64,000 nt of DNA from NCBI RefSeq assembly GCF_900316465.1, contig NZ_ONDD01000002.1, positions 104,086 to 168,085 on the forward strand, in the 5' to 3' direction. Below are positions 7,187 through 16,300 of the stretch, piece after piece. The DNA is from an uncultured Fibrobacter sp. (GTDB lineage Bacteria > Fibrobacterota > Fibrobacteria > Fibrobacterales > Fibrobacteraceae). Within the stretch, counting starts at the first letter, position 1. Each line of letters starts with the position of its first letter. The notes under the pieces are model-generated. The model was not told the origin of the DNA, did not search any database, and worked only from the letters and a program-made list of their open reading frames with translations. The position numbers and the translations under genes are program-made.

Positions 7187-8461
7187 ATGACAATTTCTTC
7201 AAATAACGGTTTCTTTGACAAGTTCGGCGGCAAGTATGTTGCTGAAATCATCCGCCGTCCGCTCGACGACCTCGAAGCGGCCTTCAACAAGTACATCCAT
7301 GATCCGGAATTCCTCGAAGAGCTCCGAATCATCCAGCGTGACTACATTGGCCGCGAAACGCCGCTGTATTACGCTCCGACGGCAACGGAACTGTTGGGTG
7401 GCGCTCAGATCTACATCAAGCTTGAAGGCCTTGCCAACACGGGTGCCCACAAGATCAACAACGCCATCGGTCAGTGCCTCTTGGCCAAGAAAATGGGCAA
7501 GACCCGCATCATCGCCGAAACGGGTGCCGGTCAGCACGGCCTTGCGACGGCTGCCGCTTGCGCCAAGCTCGGCCTCGAATGCGTGGTGTACATGGGTGAA
7601 GTCGATGTGCGCCGCCAGCAACCGAACGTGGCGACCATGGAAATGTATGGTGCCAAGGTCGTGCCGGTCACGAGCGGTGCCCGCACCCTTAAGGATGCCG
7701 TGAACGAAGCTATGCGCGACTGGGCTACGAATTTCAAGAACACGCACTATGTGCTCGGTTCTGCTCTCGGTCCGGCTCCGTTCCCGGATATCGTTCGTAC
7801 TTTCCAGTCCATTATCGGTGAAGAAGTCAAGCGTCAGGCCGCTGAACGTAACATTGATATCGCAGCCGTTGTCGCTTGCGTGGGTGGCGGTAGCAACTCT
7901 ATCGGCGTGTTCACTCCGTTTATCGAAGACAAAAAGGTGCGCTTGATTGGTGCCGAAGCCGGTGGTATCGGCCCGAACAAGGGTGAAAACGCCGCTCGCA
8001 TGACGGGTAACGCCAGCCGCGAAGGCATTCTGCAGGGTTACAAGAGCCGCTTCCTCATCGATGAAGACGGTCAGTCGCTGCCGACCCGTTCTATTTCGGC
8101 AGGCCTTGACTACATGGGAATCGGCCCGCAGCTCGCTGCCCTCGGCGAATCGGGCCGCGTGGAATTCACGGCAATTCTTGACAAGGAGGCTCTCGAAGCG
8201 GTGAAGTTCTTTGCCCGCAACGAAGGCATTCTCTTTGCTCTCGAAAGCGCTCATGCTGGCGCCGCCGCCATGAAGATTGCGAAGGAACTTCCGAAGGACA
8301 AGGCGCTCGTCATCAATATGAGTGGCCGCGGCGACAAGGACATCTTTATCACGAGTCCGGTGTTCCGCCCCGAAAAGTGGAAGGAATTCCTGAAGGCGGA
8401 ACTTGTTCGCCTCGAAAACAACGAAGATATCCACGACGCCGAAATTATGACAAGGAAGTAA
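7187..8461 (+). CDS. trpB: Tryptophan synthase beta chain
   Basis: A 424-residue pyridoxal-phosphate enzyme that joins indole and serine to make tryptophan; it works as an alpha2beta2 complex with TrpA. The PLP lysine is K89 in NTGAHKINN. ETGAGQHG (substrate loop), the phosphate-binding GGGSNSIG and GRGDKD near the C terminus are all present, and the N-terminal GKYVAEI is typical of the main TrpB1 group. The gene follows the trp attenuator, so its transcription should rise when charged tRNA-Trp is low. trpA begins five bases after its stop. Length is slightly above the usual ~400 because of a short C-terminal tail. Confidence 0.97.
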   Translation: MTISSNNGFFDKFGGKYVAEIIRRPLDDLEAAFNKYIHDPEFLEELRIIQRDYIGRETPLYYAPTATELLGGAQIYIKLEGLANTGAHKINNAIGQCLLAKKMGKTRIIAETGAGQHGLATAAACAKLGLECVVYMGEVDVRRQQPNVATMEMYGAKVVPVTSGARTLKDAVNEAMRDWATNFKNTHYVLGSALGPAPFPDIVRTFQSIIGEEVKRQAAERNIDIAAVVACVGGGSNSIGVFTPFIEDKKVRLIGAEAGGIGPNKGENAARMTGNASREGILQGYKSRFLIDEDGQSLPTRSISAGLDYMGIGPQLAALGESGRVEFTAILDKEALEAVKFFARNEGILFALESAHAGAAAMKIAKELPKDKALVINMSGRGDKDIFITSPVFRPEKWKEFLKAELVRLENNEDIHDAEIMTRK

Positions 8462-8466
8462 TCACC

Positions 8467-9219
8467 ATGAATTTAATGTCTCATCTTATTGCGGGTTTTC
8501 CTGACGCAGAAACTTCTATCGCCATCGCCGACGCACTTGTGAAGGGTGGCGCAAATATCCTTGAAATTCAGCTTGCCTTCAGTGATCCGAGCGCCGACGG
8601 TCCGGCTATTCAGACGGCATCGACCATTGCTCTTGACAAGGGGTACTCCACCAAGCAGGGCCTCGAAATCGTGAAGAAGATTCACGATCGTCACCCTGAA
8701 ACGCCAATCTACATCATGACTTATGGCTCGCTCGCCTTTACCCCCGGCGTCGAAAATTTCGTCAAGATGTGCAAGGACGTGGGCGTTTCCGCTTGCATCA
8801 TTCCGGACTTGCCGTTCGACGGCGACGAAGGCCTGACCGAAGCTTGCAAGAAGCACGGCCTCGAAAACATTCCGGTGGCAGCACCTAGCATGACCAAGGA
8901 ACGCCTCGAAACGATGGCTTCCAAGGGTTTCAAGTACATCTACGCAGCACTCCGTGCGGGTACGACCGGTAGCGAAACGACGATTGACCAGGCAACGCTT
9001 GACTTTATCGATACTGTCGGTAAGGGTGGCGCCAAGGTACTCGGCGGCTTCGGTATCCGTAACGGCGAACAGTCCAAGGTGCTCAGCAAGCATGTGTACG
9101 CCGTGGTCGCGGGCTCCGTGTTCGTGAACCTCGTGCTCTCTAACGAAGACTCCGCCGAAGGCCGCAAAAAAGCCATCGCCGAAATCGAGGCGAAGGCTAA
9201 AGAAATTGCGGGGAAGTAA
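8467..9219 (+). CDS. trpA: Tryptophan synthase alpha chain
   Basis: A 250-residue TIM-barrel enzyme that splits indole-3-glycerol phosphate and passes indole to TrpB. The segments EIQLAFSDPSADGPAIQ (with the catalytic Glu and Asp positions), IPDLPFDGDEG, PVAAPSM and the phosphate-binding GGFGIRN are visible. The ATG at 8467 is preceded by AAGGAAG, five bases after trpB. The protein lacks about 15-18 residues at the N terminus compared with the E. coli enzyme (helix 0 region); no earlier start fits without running deep into trpB. It ends at a hairpin repeat. Confidence 0.95.
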   Translation: MNLMSHLIAGFPDAETSIAIADALVKGGANILEIQLAFSDPSADGPAIQTASTIALDKGYSTKQGLEIVKKIHDRHPETPIYIMTYGSLAFTPGVENFVKMCKDVGVSACIIPDLPFDGDEGLTEACKKHGLENIPVAAPSMTKERLETMASKGFKYIYAALRAGTTGSETTIDQATLDFIDTVGKGGAKVLGGFGIRNGEQSKVLSKHVYAVVAGSVFVNLVLSNEDSAEGRKKAIAEIEAKAKEIAGK

Positions 9220-9225
9220 TCCGAG

Positions 9226-9253
9226 TGTCATCCCGGACTTGGTCCGGGATCAT
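9226..9253 (+). repeat. TGTCAT hairpin repeat A
   Basis: TGTCAT runs into a perfect 9-base stem (9230-9238 with 9242-9250) with loop TTG. It lies between the convergent trpA and ybjQ-like genes and could act as a terminator structure. It is related in design to the repeats at 9702, 10401 and 20714. Confidence 0.7.
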
Positions 9254-9256
9254 CCC

Positions 9257-9571
9257 TTATTTCTTGAACTTAACGGCGGTTCCGTAGGCAATGATTTCTG
9301 CGGAGCCTGCCATCACCGAGGCGGTTGCGAAGCGCACGTTCACGATGGCGTCTGCCCCAATCATTCCGGCCTGATTTTCCATACGTTCAATAGCAATGTT
9401 CCGAGCGTCGTTCAGCATTTCGGTATAACCGGCGATTTCGCCACCTACAAGTGTCTTGAGTCCTGCAAATACGTCGCGTACCACGTTCTTGCTAAAGACA
9501 ACGCTCCCGCGCACCATCTGAAGAGTTTCGATTTCCTTGCCGGTGATAAAGTCTGTTGTGTAGAGTTTCAT
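9257..9571 (-). CDS. YbjQ/UPF0145 family protein
   Basis: A 104-residue cytoplasmic protein of the YbjQ (UPF0145, formerly DUF74) family, which forms pentameric rings in solved structures; its function is unknown. Family features seen are LYTTDFITGKEIE, the GSVVFSKNVVRD stretch, and the C-terminal GADAIVNVRFATASV followed by AYGTAVKF. GGAGA lies just before the ATG at 9571. It is convergent with trpA and probably transcribed alone. Confidence 0.9.
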   Translation of the reverse strand: MKLYTTDFITGKEIETLQMVRGSVVFSKNVVRDVFAGLKTLVGGEIAGYTEMLNDARNIAIERMENQAGMIGADAIVNVRFATASVMAGSAEIIAYGTAVKFKK

Positions 9572-9701
9572 ATGTTCTCCTTTTTTTTGTAATCGCGAAT
9601 TTCGGCGTCGCTTCAAAATTACATAAATAAAACACCTAGCCAAAATAAAAGTGTCACTGATAAAAGCGAAAAAACAATTATCTAGGGACTTGAAAAAAGA
9701 A

Positions 9702-9726
9702 ATGCCCCGTCAAGCGGGGCATGACA
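9702..9726 (-). repeat. TGTCAT hairpin repeat B
   Basis: On the minus strand TGTCAT leads into an 8-base stem (9702-9709 with 9715-9722) with a 5-base loop, then a T-rich tract. It lies downstream of thrH and probably terminates it. Confidence 0.7.
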
Positions 9727-9777
9727 ACAGGGCTAGGCTGCAGGCAGGGGATGCTTCCCCCTTTTTCTTTTTGATAA

Positions 9778-10395
9778 TTACAGCGTTGCCTGGAACTGGT
9801 GGAACTTTTCCAGGAGTTCGGCGTAGGTCTTGGTGGCTTCGAGCTGCGGGAACTGGGCGACGATGGAATCCGGGGCGCAGAAGAAGCAGCCCTTGTCGGC
9901 CTGCTTGAGCATGCCCGTGTCGTTGAAGGAATCGCCCGAGGCAAACACCTTGAAGTTCAGGTCCTGCAGGTGCTTCACGACTTTTGTCTTCTGGTCGTTA
10001 AGGCGCAGGTGGTAGCCCTTGATCATGTCGTTTTCGACTTCCAGGTTGTGGCAGAAGATCGTCGGGAATCCGAGATTCTTCATGATGGGGTAGGCGAATT
10101 CCTGGAAAGTGTCCGAAAGAATGATCACCTGGGCTTCGTCGCGGAGTTTGTCCATAAAGTCGCGGGCGCCGTCGAGGAGTCCGAGGTTTGCGATCACGTT
10201 CTGGATGTCCGAAAGCTTGATGTTTTCGCGTTCCAAAATCTTGATGCGGCCCTTCATGAGCACGTCGTAGTCGGGAATGTCGCGCGTAGTCAGGCGCAGG
10301 TCCTTGATGCCGGTCTTTTCGGCGACGGCGATCCAGATTTCAGGGGCGAGGACACCTTCAAGGTCCAGGGTAACGACACATTGCTTTGTGAACAT
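9778..10395 (-). CDS. thrH: Phosphoserine phosphatase / homoserine phosphotransferase, ThrH type
   Basis: A 205-residue HAD-superfamily enzyme. In Pseudomonas, ThrH dephosphorylates phosphoserine and can pass the phosphate to homoserine, supplying threonine synthase. The N-terminal motif DLEGVLAPEIW (nucleophile Asp11, Glu13), TRDIPDYDVLMKGR, the motif II segment VIILSDTF and the motif III/IV segment ASGDSFNDTGML all follow ThrH closely, and the length is identical to the characterised protein. thrC lies in this window at 24.7 kb. The start codon is unusual: the only Shine-Dalgarno-like sequence (AAGGAG, 10425-10430) sits beyond a hairpin repeat (see 10396-10430). Confidence 0.92.
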   Translation of the reverse strand: MFTKQCVVTLDLEGVLAPEIWIAVAEKTGIKDLRLTTRDIPDYDVLMKGRIKILERENIKLSDIQNVIANLGLLDGARDFMDKLRDEAQVIILSDTFQEFAYPIMKNLGFPTIFCHNLEVENDMIKGYHLRLNDQKTKVVKHLQDLNFKVFASGDSFNDTGMLKQADKGCFFCAPDSIVAQFPQLEATKTYAELLEKFHQFQATL

Positions 10396-10430
10396 ACTAA
10401 TGTCATCCCCGCGAAGGCGGGGATCTCCTT
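10396..10430 (-). promoter_or_regulatory. Structured ribosome-binding region of thrH with repeat C between SD and ATG
   Basis: Read on the minus strand: AAGGAG (10430-10425), then directly a perfect 8-base stem (10424-10417 with 10412-10405, 4-base loop), then nine bases, then the thrH ATG. Folded, the hairpin brings AAGGAG to a working distance; unfolded, it is about 29 bases away. On the plus strand the hairpin is TGTCAT repeat C (10401-10425). Confidence 0.55.
10401..10425 (+). repeat. TGTCAT hairpin repeat C
   Basis: TGTCAT at 10401-10406 overlaps an 8-base stem (10405-10412 with 10417-10424), loop GAAG. It lies between hslO and thrH. Confidence 0.7.
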
Positions 10431-10435
10431 AACGT

Positions 10436-11314
10436 TTATTTCTTTCGTTCCTTAATAATTTCTCTTAAATCCGCAATCGTAATCTGGTACGGGGTGCGGC
10501 AGAAGTCGCAAATCACTTCGAGGTCCTTGCCTTCTTTTTCGAGATCCTGCAAGTCCTTGAGCGGGAGTGTGGCAAGCGTTGCCACGGTGCGTTCGCGGCT
10601 GCAGGGGCAGTAGGCCTTCGGGTCGATTTCTTTCACGATATCGATTTCGTAGGGGCCGCGCAGCTGGTCCAGGAGCTCGTCCAGGTCAAAGCCTTCGGGC
10701 GTGTTCATGTCGCAGAACTTCGGCAAGTTCTGGATGATGACTTCGATTAGGTTGATGTCCTTGTCTTCGAGGTCGGGGAAGGCTTCGATGTAGAAACCGG
10801 CGGCGTAGTCGAGCTTGCTCGGGTCTTCTTTGTTGAAGGCGGCTTCGATGCCCACGGCCGAGCGGATCTGTTCGGACTGCAAAAGGTAGGTGGCGAGGTT
10901 CTGGCCCATCGATACGGCGGGAGCCTCGATAATGCTTTCATGGACGCGCTTGCCCTGTTCGTTCAGTTTGACGACGCGGACGCTCTGCGGAATCAGGGCG
11001 GGTTCGTTACCGCCAACAGCCTGGAGTTCCGGCTGCGGAATCATGGCGCGCACCAGGCCTTGCGGCGTGGAGTCCGACTGCACCAGCGTGATTTCGCCCG
11101 AGAAACGGGTGGTAAAGCTCACTGTGCCTGGGAACTTGAGCGAAGCGCTCAAGAAAATGCTTGCGATGGAGTTTTCGGCCAAGAGCTTGAGGGCGAAACC
11201 CTGTGCGTTATGCTTTTTGCCGATTTCGTTCATCGTCGCGGTCAAGTCGACGACAATCAGGCGGAAGGGCGTCTTCTTGCCCGTAGCGCGGATAATGCGG
11301 TCCTTGAAATTCAT
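10436..11314 (-). CDS. hslO: Redox-regulated chaperone Hsp33
   Basis: A 292-residue cytoplasmic holdase that becomes active when its zinc-bound cysteines oxidise. The C-terminal zinc/redox switch is present: CPC at 236-238 and CDFC at 269-272. The distance between the pairs is about the usual 30 residues. The N-terminal domain has the family pattern (IIRATGKKTPFRLIVVDLT, FTTRFSGEITLVQSD). The gene precedes thrH by 40 bases in the same direction; the intervening repeat C may reduce or structure read-through. Confidence 0.95.
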   Translation of the reverse strand: MNFKDRIIRATGKKTPFRLIVVDLTATMNEIGKKHNAQGFALKLLAENSIASIFLSASLKFPGTVSFTTRFSGEITLVQSDSTPQGLVRAMIPQPELQAVGGNEPALIPQSVRVVKLNEQGKRVHESIIEAPAVSMGQNLATYLLQSEQIRSAVGIEAAFNKEDPSKLDYAAGFYIEAFPDLEDKDINLIEVIIQNLPKFCDMNTPEGFDLDELLDQLRGPYEIDIVKEIDPKAYCPCSRERTVATLATLPLKDLQDLEKEGKDLEVICDFCRTPYQITIADLREIIKERKK

Positions 11315-11414
11315 AGCCCAAATTTAGTAAAATGAAAAAAAGTGAATCCTTTTCTGTTAAATAATATTATCTTTATGGGTGTATTCGTGTATTTAATGGA
11401 GGGTGGCATCATTT

Positions 11415-11909
11415 ATGCGTTTTTGGACCAAAAAGAGCATTTCTCCTGAAGTGCGCCGTCGCAAAGCCGGTTTCGGAATTGTTGAAATTCTGATTTCTTC
11501 GCTGGTTTTGGGTTTTATGATTGTTGCCTTGAACTTGCTGCAAACCAGCAATAGAGACTCGATTATCCGCATTCGCTCCCGCGATGGAGCGGTGGCAGTT
11601 GCTCAAGAAGTCCTTGATTCCTTGTCTGCCGTAGGGGTGCCCTCTTTGCAGATGCCTACTAGCGGAAATAAGATTGTTCTCCATAAAACCCGTCAGTGGG
11701 ATGGTAAACCGGGGGCATCTTCGGGCCATAAAATGACCGTTGATTATACGGTCCGTTTGGGTATATCTAACGATGCGGATTATCAAGAGAGTAACGCTTC
11801 TTATTACCACACGACCCAGCATGTTTATGCCAAAAAAGTGGATATAGAAGTGGAGTGGACCTATAAAGGCACTCCGCACTCAATAAATATGTCCACAATC
11901 CTGCGATAG
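11415..11909 (+). CDS. Type IV minor pilin / pseudopilin (PilV-like)
   Basis: A 164-residue inner-membrane prepilin. A basic leader (RRRKAG) is followed by the class III cleavage site G|FGIVE with Glu at mature position 5, then a ~20-residue hydrophobic helix. The ATG at 11415 is preferred over an upstream GTG at 11403 because GGAGG at 11399-11403 is the binding site for it. It leads a three-gene minor-pilin cluster: a PilW-like gene follows after 116 bases and a giant PilX-like gene after that. Minor pilins prime pilus or type II secretion pseudopilus assembly. The match is by architecture, since the C-terminal domain is not recognisable. Confidence 0.8.
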   Translation: MRFWTKKSISPEVRRRKAGFGIVEILISSLVLGFMIVALNLLQTSNRDSIIRIRSRDGAVAVAQEVLDSLSAVGVPSLQMPTSGNKIVLHKTRQWDGKPGASSGHKMTVDYTVRLGISNDADYQESNASYYHTTQHVYAKKVDIEVEWTYKGTPHSINMSTILR

Positions 11910-12025
11910 AAACCCCGTTTTTGGGCTTTTTCGTCGTTTTTTGAGCCATTAATGTAAAAAAAGATTATATTAATTACTGCACGGAATACTATTGTCGGTA
12001 GTCTGGTTTTCATGGTAAGAAGGAC

Positions 12026-13381
12026 ATGAAAAATATATTGATTAAAAATAGCTGCAAGAAGGGTGGTTTTACTCTCATTGAACTCATGGTGTATATGGCA
12101 CTGTTGGGTATAATTGTGGTTATTGCAGGCCAAGTTTTTAGTGATAGCACCAAGTTTAGAGTTCGCTCAGAAGGTATGATTCGCTCCAACGCGATTGCAA
12201 GCGATGTGGCCTTCTATTTATTAGACGATATCGGTCAGACGGGCGCAAAAAGTGCTAAAGATGCAGCAGGGTCTTTCTTTAAGAAGGATGCCGTTTATAT
12301 GGATGTGACTGCTGGGGACGAAGATTATTCTTCGTTTAGAATAGCTAGGTCTTGCGGTACTTGTAACACGGACACTTTGACGGTACGCCGTGTTCGCTAT
12401 GACGATGATGGCCAGTTTAAGGCGGTTGAAGAGGTAAAGTGGTTTACCGAAGGAAAAAAACTGTACCGTTTTTGCCATACGGTACCTAATACGTCTTCGA
12501 CTGCGTCGAGTGATTGCCCAAGCGATGATGATGATCCAGAACGCGTAGAAGTTGCAGACTTTATCGATACCTTTAAGGTTATTCCTGCAAAGCCGAGAGT
12601 CGTGTCTACAGTGGATAAATCATCGGAGGAACTTTCTTACTTGTTGCCGAGTACAGATGCCTCAGTGAAAGCGTTTAGATTTGTCCCGCGTTATGGTGAA
12701 GAGTATTTTGAAATGCTGGCTGTTGATCCTGCTGCAGGTGGGGAGGCGGTAGCCTTGTCGGGCTTTGCCACGAATTACGATTACGATAATCATGAACCTG
12801 TTTCTGCAGGGCAAAGGGCAAACCAGGTGTTTGTGGCCGAAAGTGATGGTTCCACGGGAACTTGGAAAACGTTGTGTAAAAAGGTGACGCTGGAGCCCCA
12901 AGTGGAATACGAAATCTCGTTCAAAGTGCCGTATGACAACAATGAAAGCAGAATGTTCTGCCCTGGCCGCGATTATGCCTCGGTGGGCTTTAGAAATTTG
13001 GATGGCGCCAAGTTTGCTGGTCTAGATGACTTTAACTTTTTTATGCCGGCTTCTACGACTGAACCGCCTGAACGAACGTTCCGCTTTTCTGTAAAGACTC
13101 AAGCGGCCGATGCTTGCATGGCGTTTACCTTTGCAAGCTATTCTCCCATTGCTGCCTCGGGAACAGTGACCTTCCGTGAAGTTGCTTTGAAAAAGGTGGA
13201 ATCTTCCAACTTTGATTTTTCCGATGAAAACTACTATCCTGATGATCCTAATCATACTGAGTTCAAGAAGGACAAAAAGAATATTAAGGGGTTGCTGCTT
13301 AAGGTGGTGGCAAAACGTCATGGAGAGGGTTCTACGATTCGACAAGTTATTCCAATCCCAAGTAATGGTCTTACGGACTAA
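12026..13381 (+). CDS. Minor pilin with large C-terminal domain (PilW-like)
   Basis: A 451-residue prepilin. The leader KKG|FTLIELMVYMALLG shows the conserved Gly cleavage site and Glu5, followed by the membrane helix; PilW proteins have this layout. Residues about 60-150 include a CGTC pair and a PilW-like region, and residues about 230-390 form an added domain of unknown type with beta-rich character. The gene ends 11 bases before the giant pilin, so they are cotranscribed. GGACATG at the start gives a modest ribosome site. It probably sits at the pilus tip complex together with its neighbours, by analogy with PilW/PilX/PilY1 systems. Confidence 0.75.
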   Translation: MKNILIKNSCKKGGFTLIELMVYMALLGIIVVIAGQVFSDSTKFRVRSEGMIRSNAIASDVAFYLLDDIGQTGAKSAKDAAGSFFKKDAVYMDVTAGDEDYSSFRIARSCGTCNTDTLTVRRVRYDDDGQFKAVEEVKWFTEGKKLYRFCHTVPNTSSTASSDCPSDDDDPERVEVADFIDTFKVIPAKPRVVSTVDKSSEELSYLLPSTDASVKAFRFVPRYGEEYFEMLAVDPAAGGEAVALSGFATNYDYDNHEPVSAGQRANQVFVAESDGSTGTWKTLCKKVTLEPQVEYEISFKVPYDNNESRMFCPGRDYASVGFRNLDGAKFAGLDDFNFFMPASTTEPPERTFRFSVKTQAADACMAFTFASYSPIAASGTVTFREVALKKVESSNFDFSDENYYPDDPNHTEFKKDKKNIKGLLLKVVAKRHGEGSTIRQVIPIPSNGLTD

Positions 13382-13392
13382 GGGGGGCAGAT

Positions 13393-16300
13393 ATGTTTAA
13401 TAAGAAGGGTGTATCGCTTGTTACCGTGTTGCTGTTTATGTTGATAGCAACGATTGCCGCTACGGCTACGTATAAGTGGCTTTCGTCGGCACAAGGCTCC
13501 AGCGCAAGCCGAATGAATGTGGCCGAAGCACAACAGGCTTCAAAGGCCGGCTTGGATGCCGTTCGCGCATGGATGACTTACCATGCGAACGATGTGGGTG
13601 CGGTGATTCGTCAATACATTGATGGTGGAAAAAAGCCAGTCAGGTTGGATGCTGTTGTAAAGGCATTCGGTTCTCATAAGCAAGATTACTCGGTGTGGCT
13701 CACTGGAGCCGATGTGGCTGCAGCTCCTTATCGCCTAAAGATTACTTCTGTCGGTACGGCCCGTGGTGGCGCTGCGACGTATAGCGAAAACTCCATTTTA
13801 AAGGTAAATGGCTTGTATCGAGTGAAAATTCCTGAAAAGCTAATGGGCCTCCATTTTAACGATCCTTTTGCGGGTGGACATGCCGGTATTACCAGTAATG
13901 ATTTTTTGCAATCGGGTTTGATTACGGGGGATTTTTCAGCCAATAACACTCCTGTAATTGACTCAAAAATGGTTATTACAGGCGATGCTGTATATGGTGG
14001 TGATATTACTCATGGAGGAGATGTTTATATCGGCGAAAATATTACGGCTCCGGCAGCCATCACTATCGGTAGTAATAATCCTCATATTCTTGATACTTTG
14101 GTTGCTTATGTGGGTGGAAACATAACATGTGCAAGTGGTCAACCTATAACCGTGTATGGAGACTTGTATATTGGAGGATCTGTCAGTGGTTGTAATATAG
14201 ATGTTAAAGGCAACTTGACTGTGGCTGGCAATTTGCAGGTCGCTGCGAATAGTAACAGTGCTTATATTTCGGTAGATGGAAATATGGTTTTTACTGAGAC
14301 TGGCTCGCTGGATTATAATTTAGATGGAACCAGTTTTAATCGGTATTCTTCAATAACCGTTGGAGGCAATCTTTATCTGCCGAAAACGATTGAAGCGCAT
14401 TGCACTGCAGGCGGACAATGTGGTGATTTGGATAAGGATAAGAAGATTGAAGTCGCTGGTAAGGTTTATCAATACAGTGGGACGACTTACTATAAAATTT
14501 TGTATCAGAATTCTGATGAATCTGAAGTAGGCATATATAAGAATACAACGGTACAAAATTCCATTTACGATAGTGATGATTACAATAAAAAACATCGAAT
14601 TGCCAGTATTTCAGCATCGTCTTTTGAAACCCAAACAATAAGCAGCTGGGACAAAGATGATGATGTCTTGAAAAATGTTAGTGGCAAATATTGGACTAAA
14701 ATTGAAAAGATGAATGCTTATGGCAGGCTTATTGTCGATGACGCCATTCCTCAACCGTTGTTAGTGGATCATGAAAATGCTTGGAAAGCACAAGTGGCTA
14801 ATGAACACTGTGCAGGAATCGATGATGATGGCGACTTTTATATGGACGATGCTGCTATTGATGCCTTGAATCTCTGCTATACGACAGTTTCGCAGTCACA
14901 ACTTTACAATGGTTTTTTGGTTATTAGATGGAATAATACTGATAACAAGCATTCTACCCATACTTTAGATCACAAATTTGTTCTCTATTCTACTGAAGTA
15001 CTTGAAAATAACCCTGTTTTGCCAGCAACTTCTGCTAATGGCATGGTTTTCTTGTATTTGGAACAAGGTGCGGGGCGAACGTATGCAGATGGTGGTGATC
15101 ACAATTATGTGGTAATTTCAAGGGGTGATATTGAAGAAATCAATGGCTTGATACTAAATGGAACCATGATTCTTGAACAAGGTAGTAGTTTGCTTAAGAC
15201 ACAAGGGGGAACTCGGTTGGAGTTTGATCAAAAAGTTGTCTCTACAATGATTTCGGCCGGTTTGATTAGGGAAAATCCTGAATTCACGAGACTTGTGGAT
15301 CCTACAGCCGAACCCGCTGCGGCGGCTGCGGGTAATGGTGGTGTTTATGATGATTATTATGTGTCAACAGCTCCGCAATTGAATATTACTCTTGAATCGC
15401 AGTATAAGAACAAAGAAATTGACCCGGCAACTCTTGATGAATCCAAGAGAACCGATATTCAGGCCTCTCTTCTCGTGATGCCTCGTATTATTTATGTGAC
15501 GCAGGACCTTGTCGGTAAATTGTCTGATTATTACAATGTTTTGCGCTTGAACAAGGCTGTATACAATGGCGAAGGTGCTGTCGCTTGTGCCCCGGCGGGC
15601 TTGTCTCCTGTGTTGACGTATGACGGAACGGTTATGGTTCCAGAAGAAATCTATACCTGTAATTACCAATCTGAGTATGGAGACAATCCGTTCTACGTTG
15701 TTGTTAGCGGAAGGAGAGGACAAACTCCGGCGGTATCCTTCGAAGAACCGAATTGGGCTCAAATTTCTGCAGGCGGTAGCCCCGCTACAATCAATATGCG
15801 CGTACAGCAGGCTACTGGCTCAGCAACAATGTACGTTGGTGTCAATGTCTATAATTTGCCGGAATCTTGGACCCTTTATGCAGAGCCTGGCGTTGTGCCT
15901 CAAGCGGTGACCTCTGGTGTAGATGGTATGAGGTCTTACCTTGTAACGTTTAATGCGACGAATGCCACAAAGCCATTGTTCAAAATTTCGGCACCGGCTA
16001 ATGCAGAGGCGGCTACGGTTCATTTTGAACTTGCTGAGCCTTTGAGCGGTTGTGTTGTGGGTTCCCCTGCAACTTACGAGGTCTCCGTTTCTGGTTCTGC
16101 AACAATCAATCGTGTTGCTATTCCGGCAACATATTGCGCAGGTACGGGACATGCTAATATTACGGGGTCTGATAATAATTCTTATAATTGTGCTTCCGTT
16201 GCTAGCCTCGATTGGCCTAACTGTGGCTCATTGCAGACGGGTGTTTGGGTGTACCCGTATTGTAATTCCTTGACAACAGTTACAGACAATAGTTCTTGGA

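Noticed and set aside
11910..12025. Terminator or promoter between the first two pilin genes
   Set aside because: T-rich stretches and short GGGCT/AGCCC pairs occur, but the stems are weak and no convincing -35/-10 pair was found.
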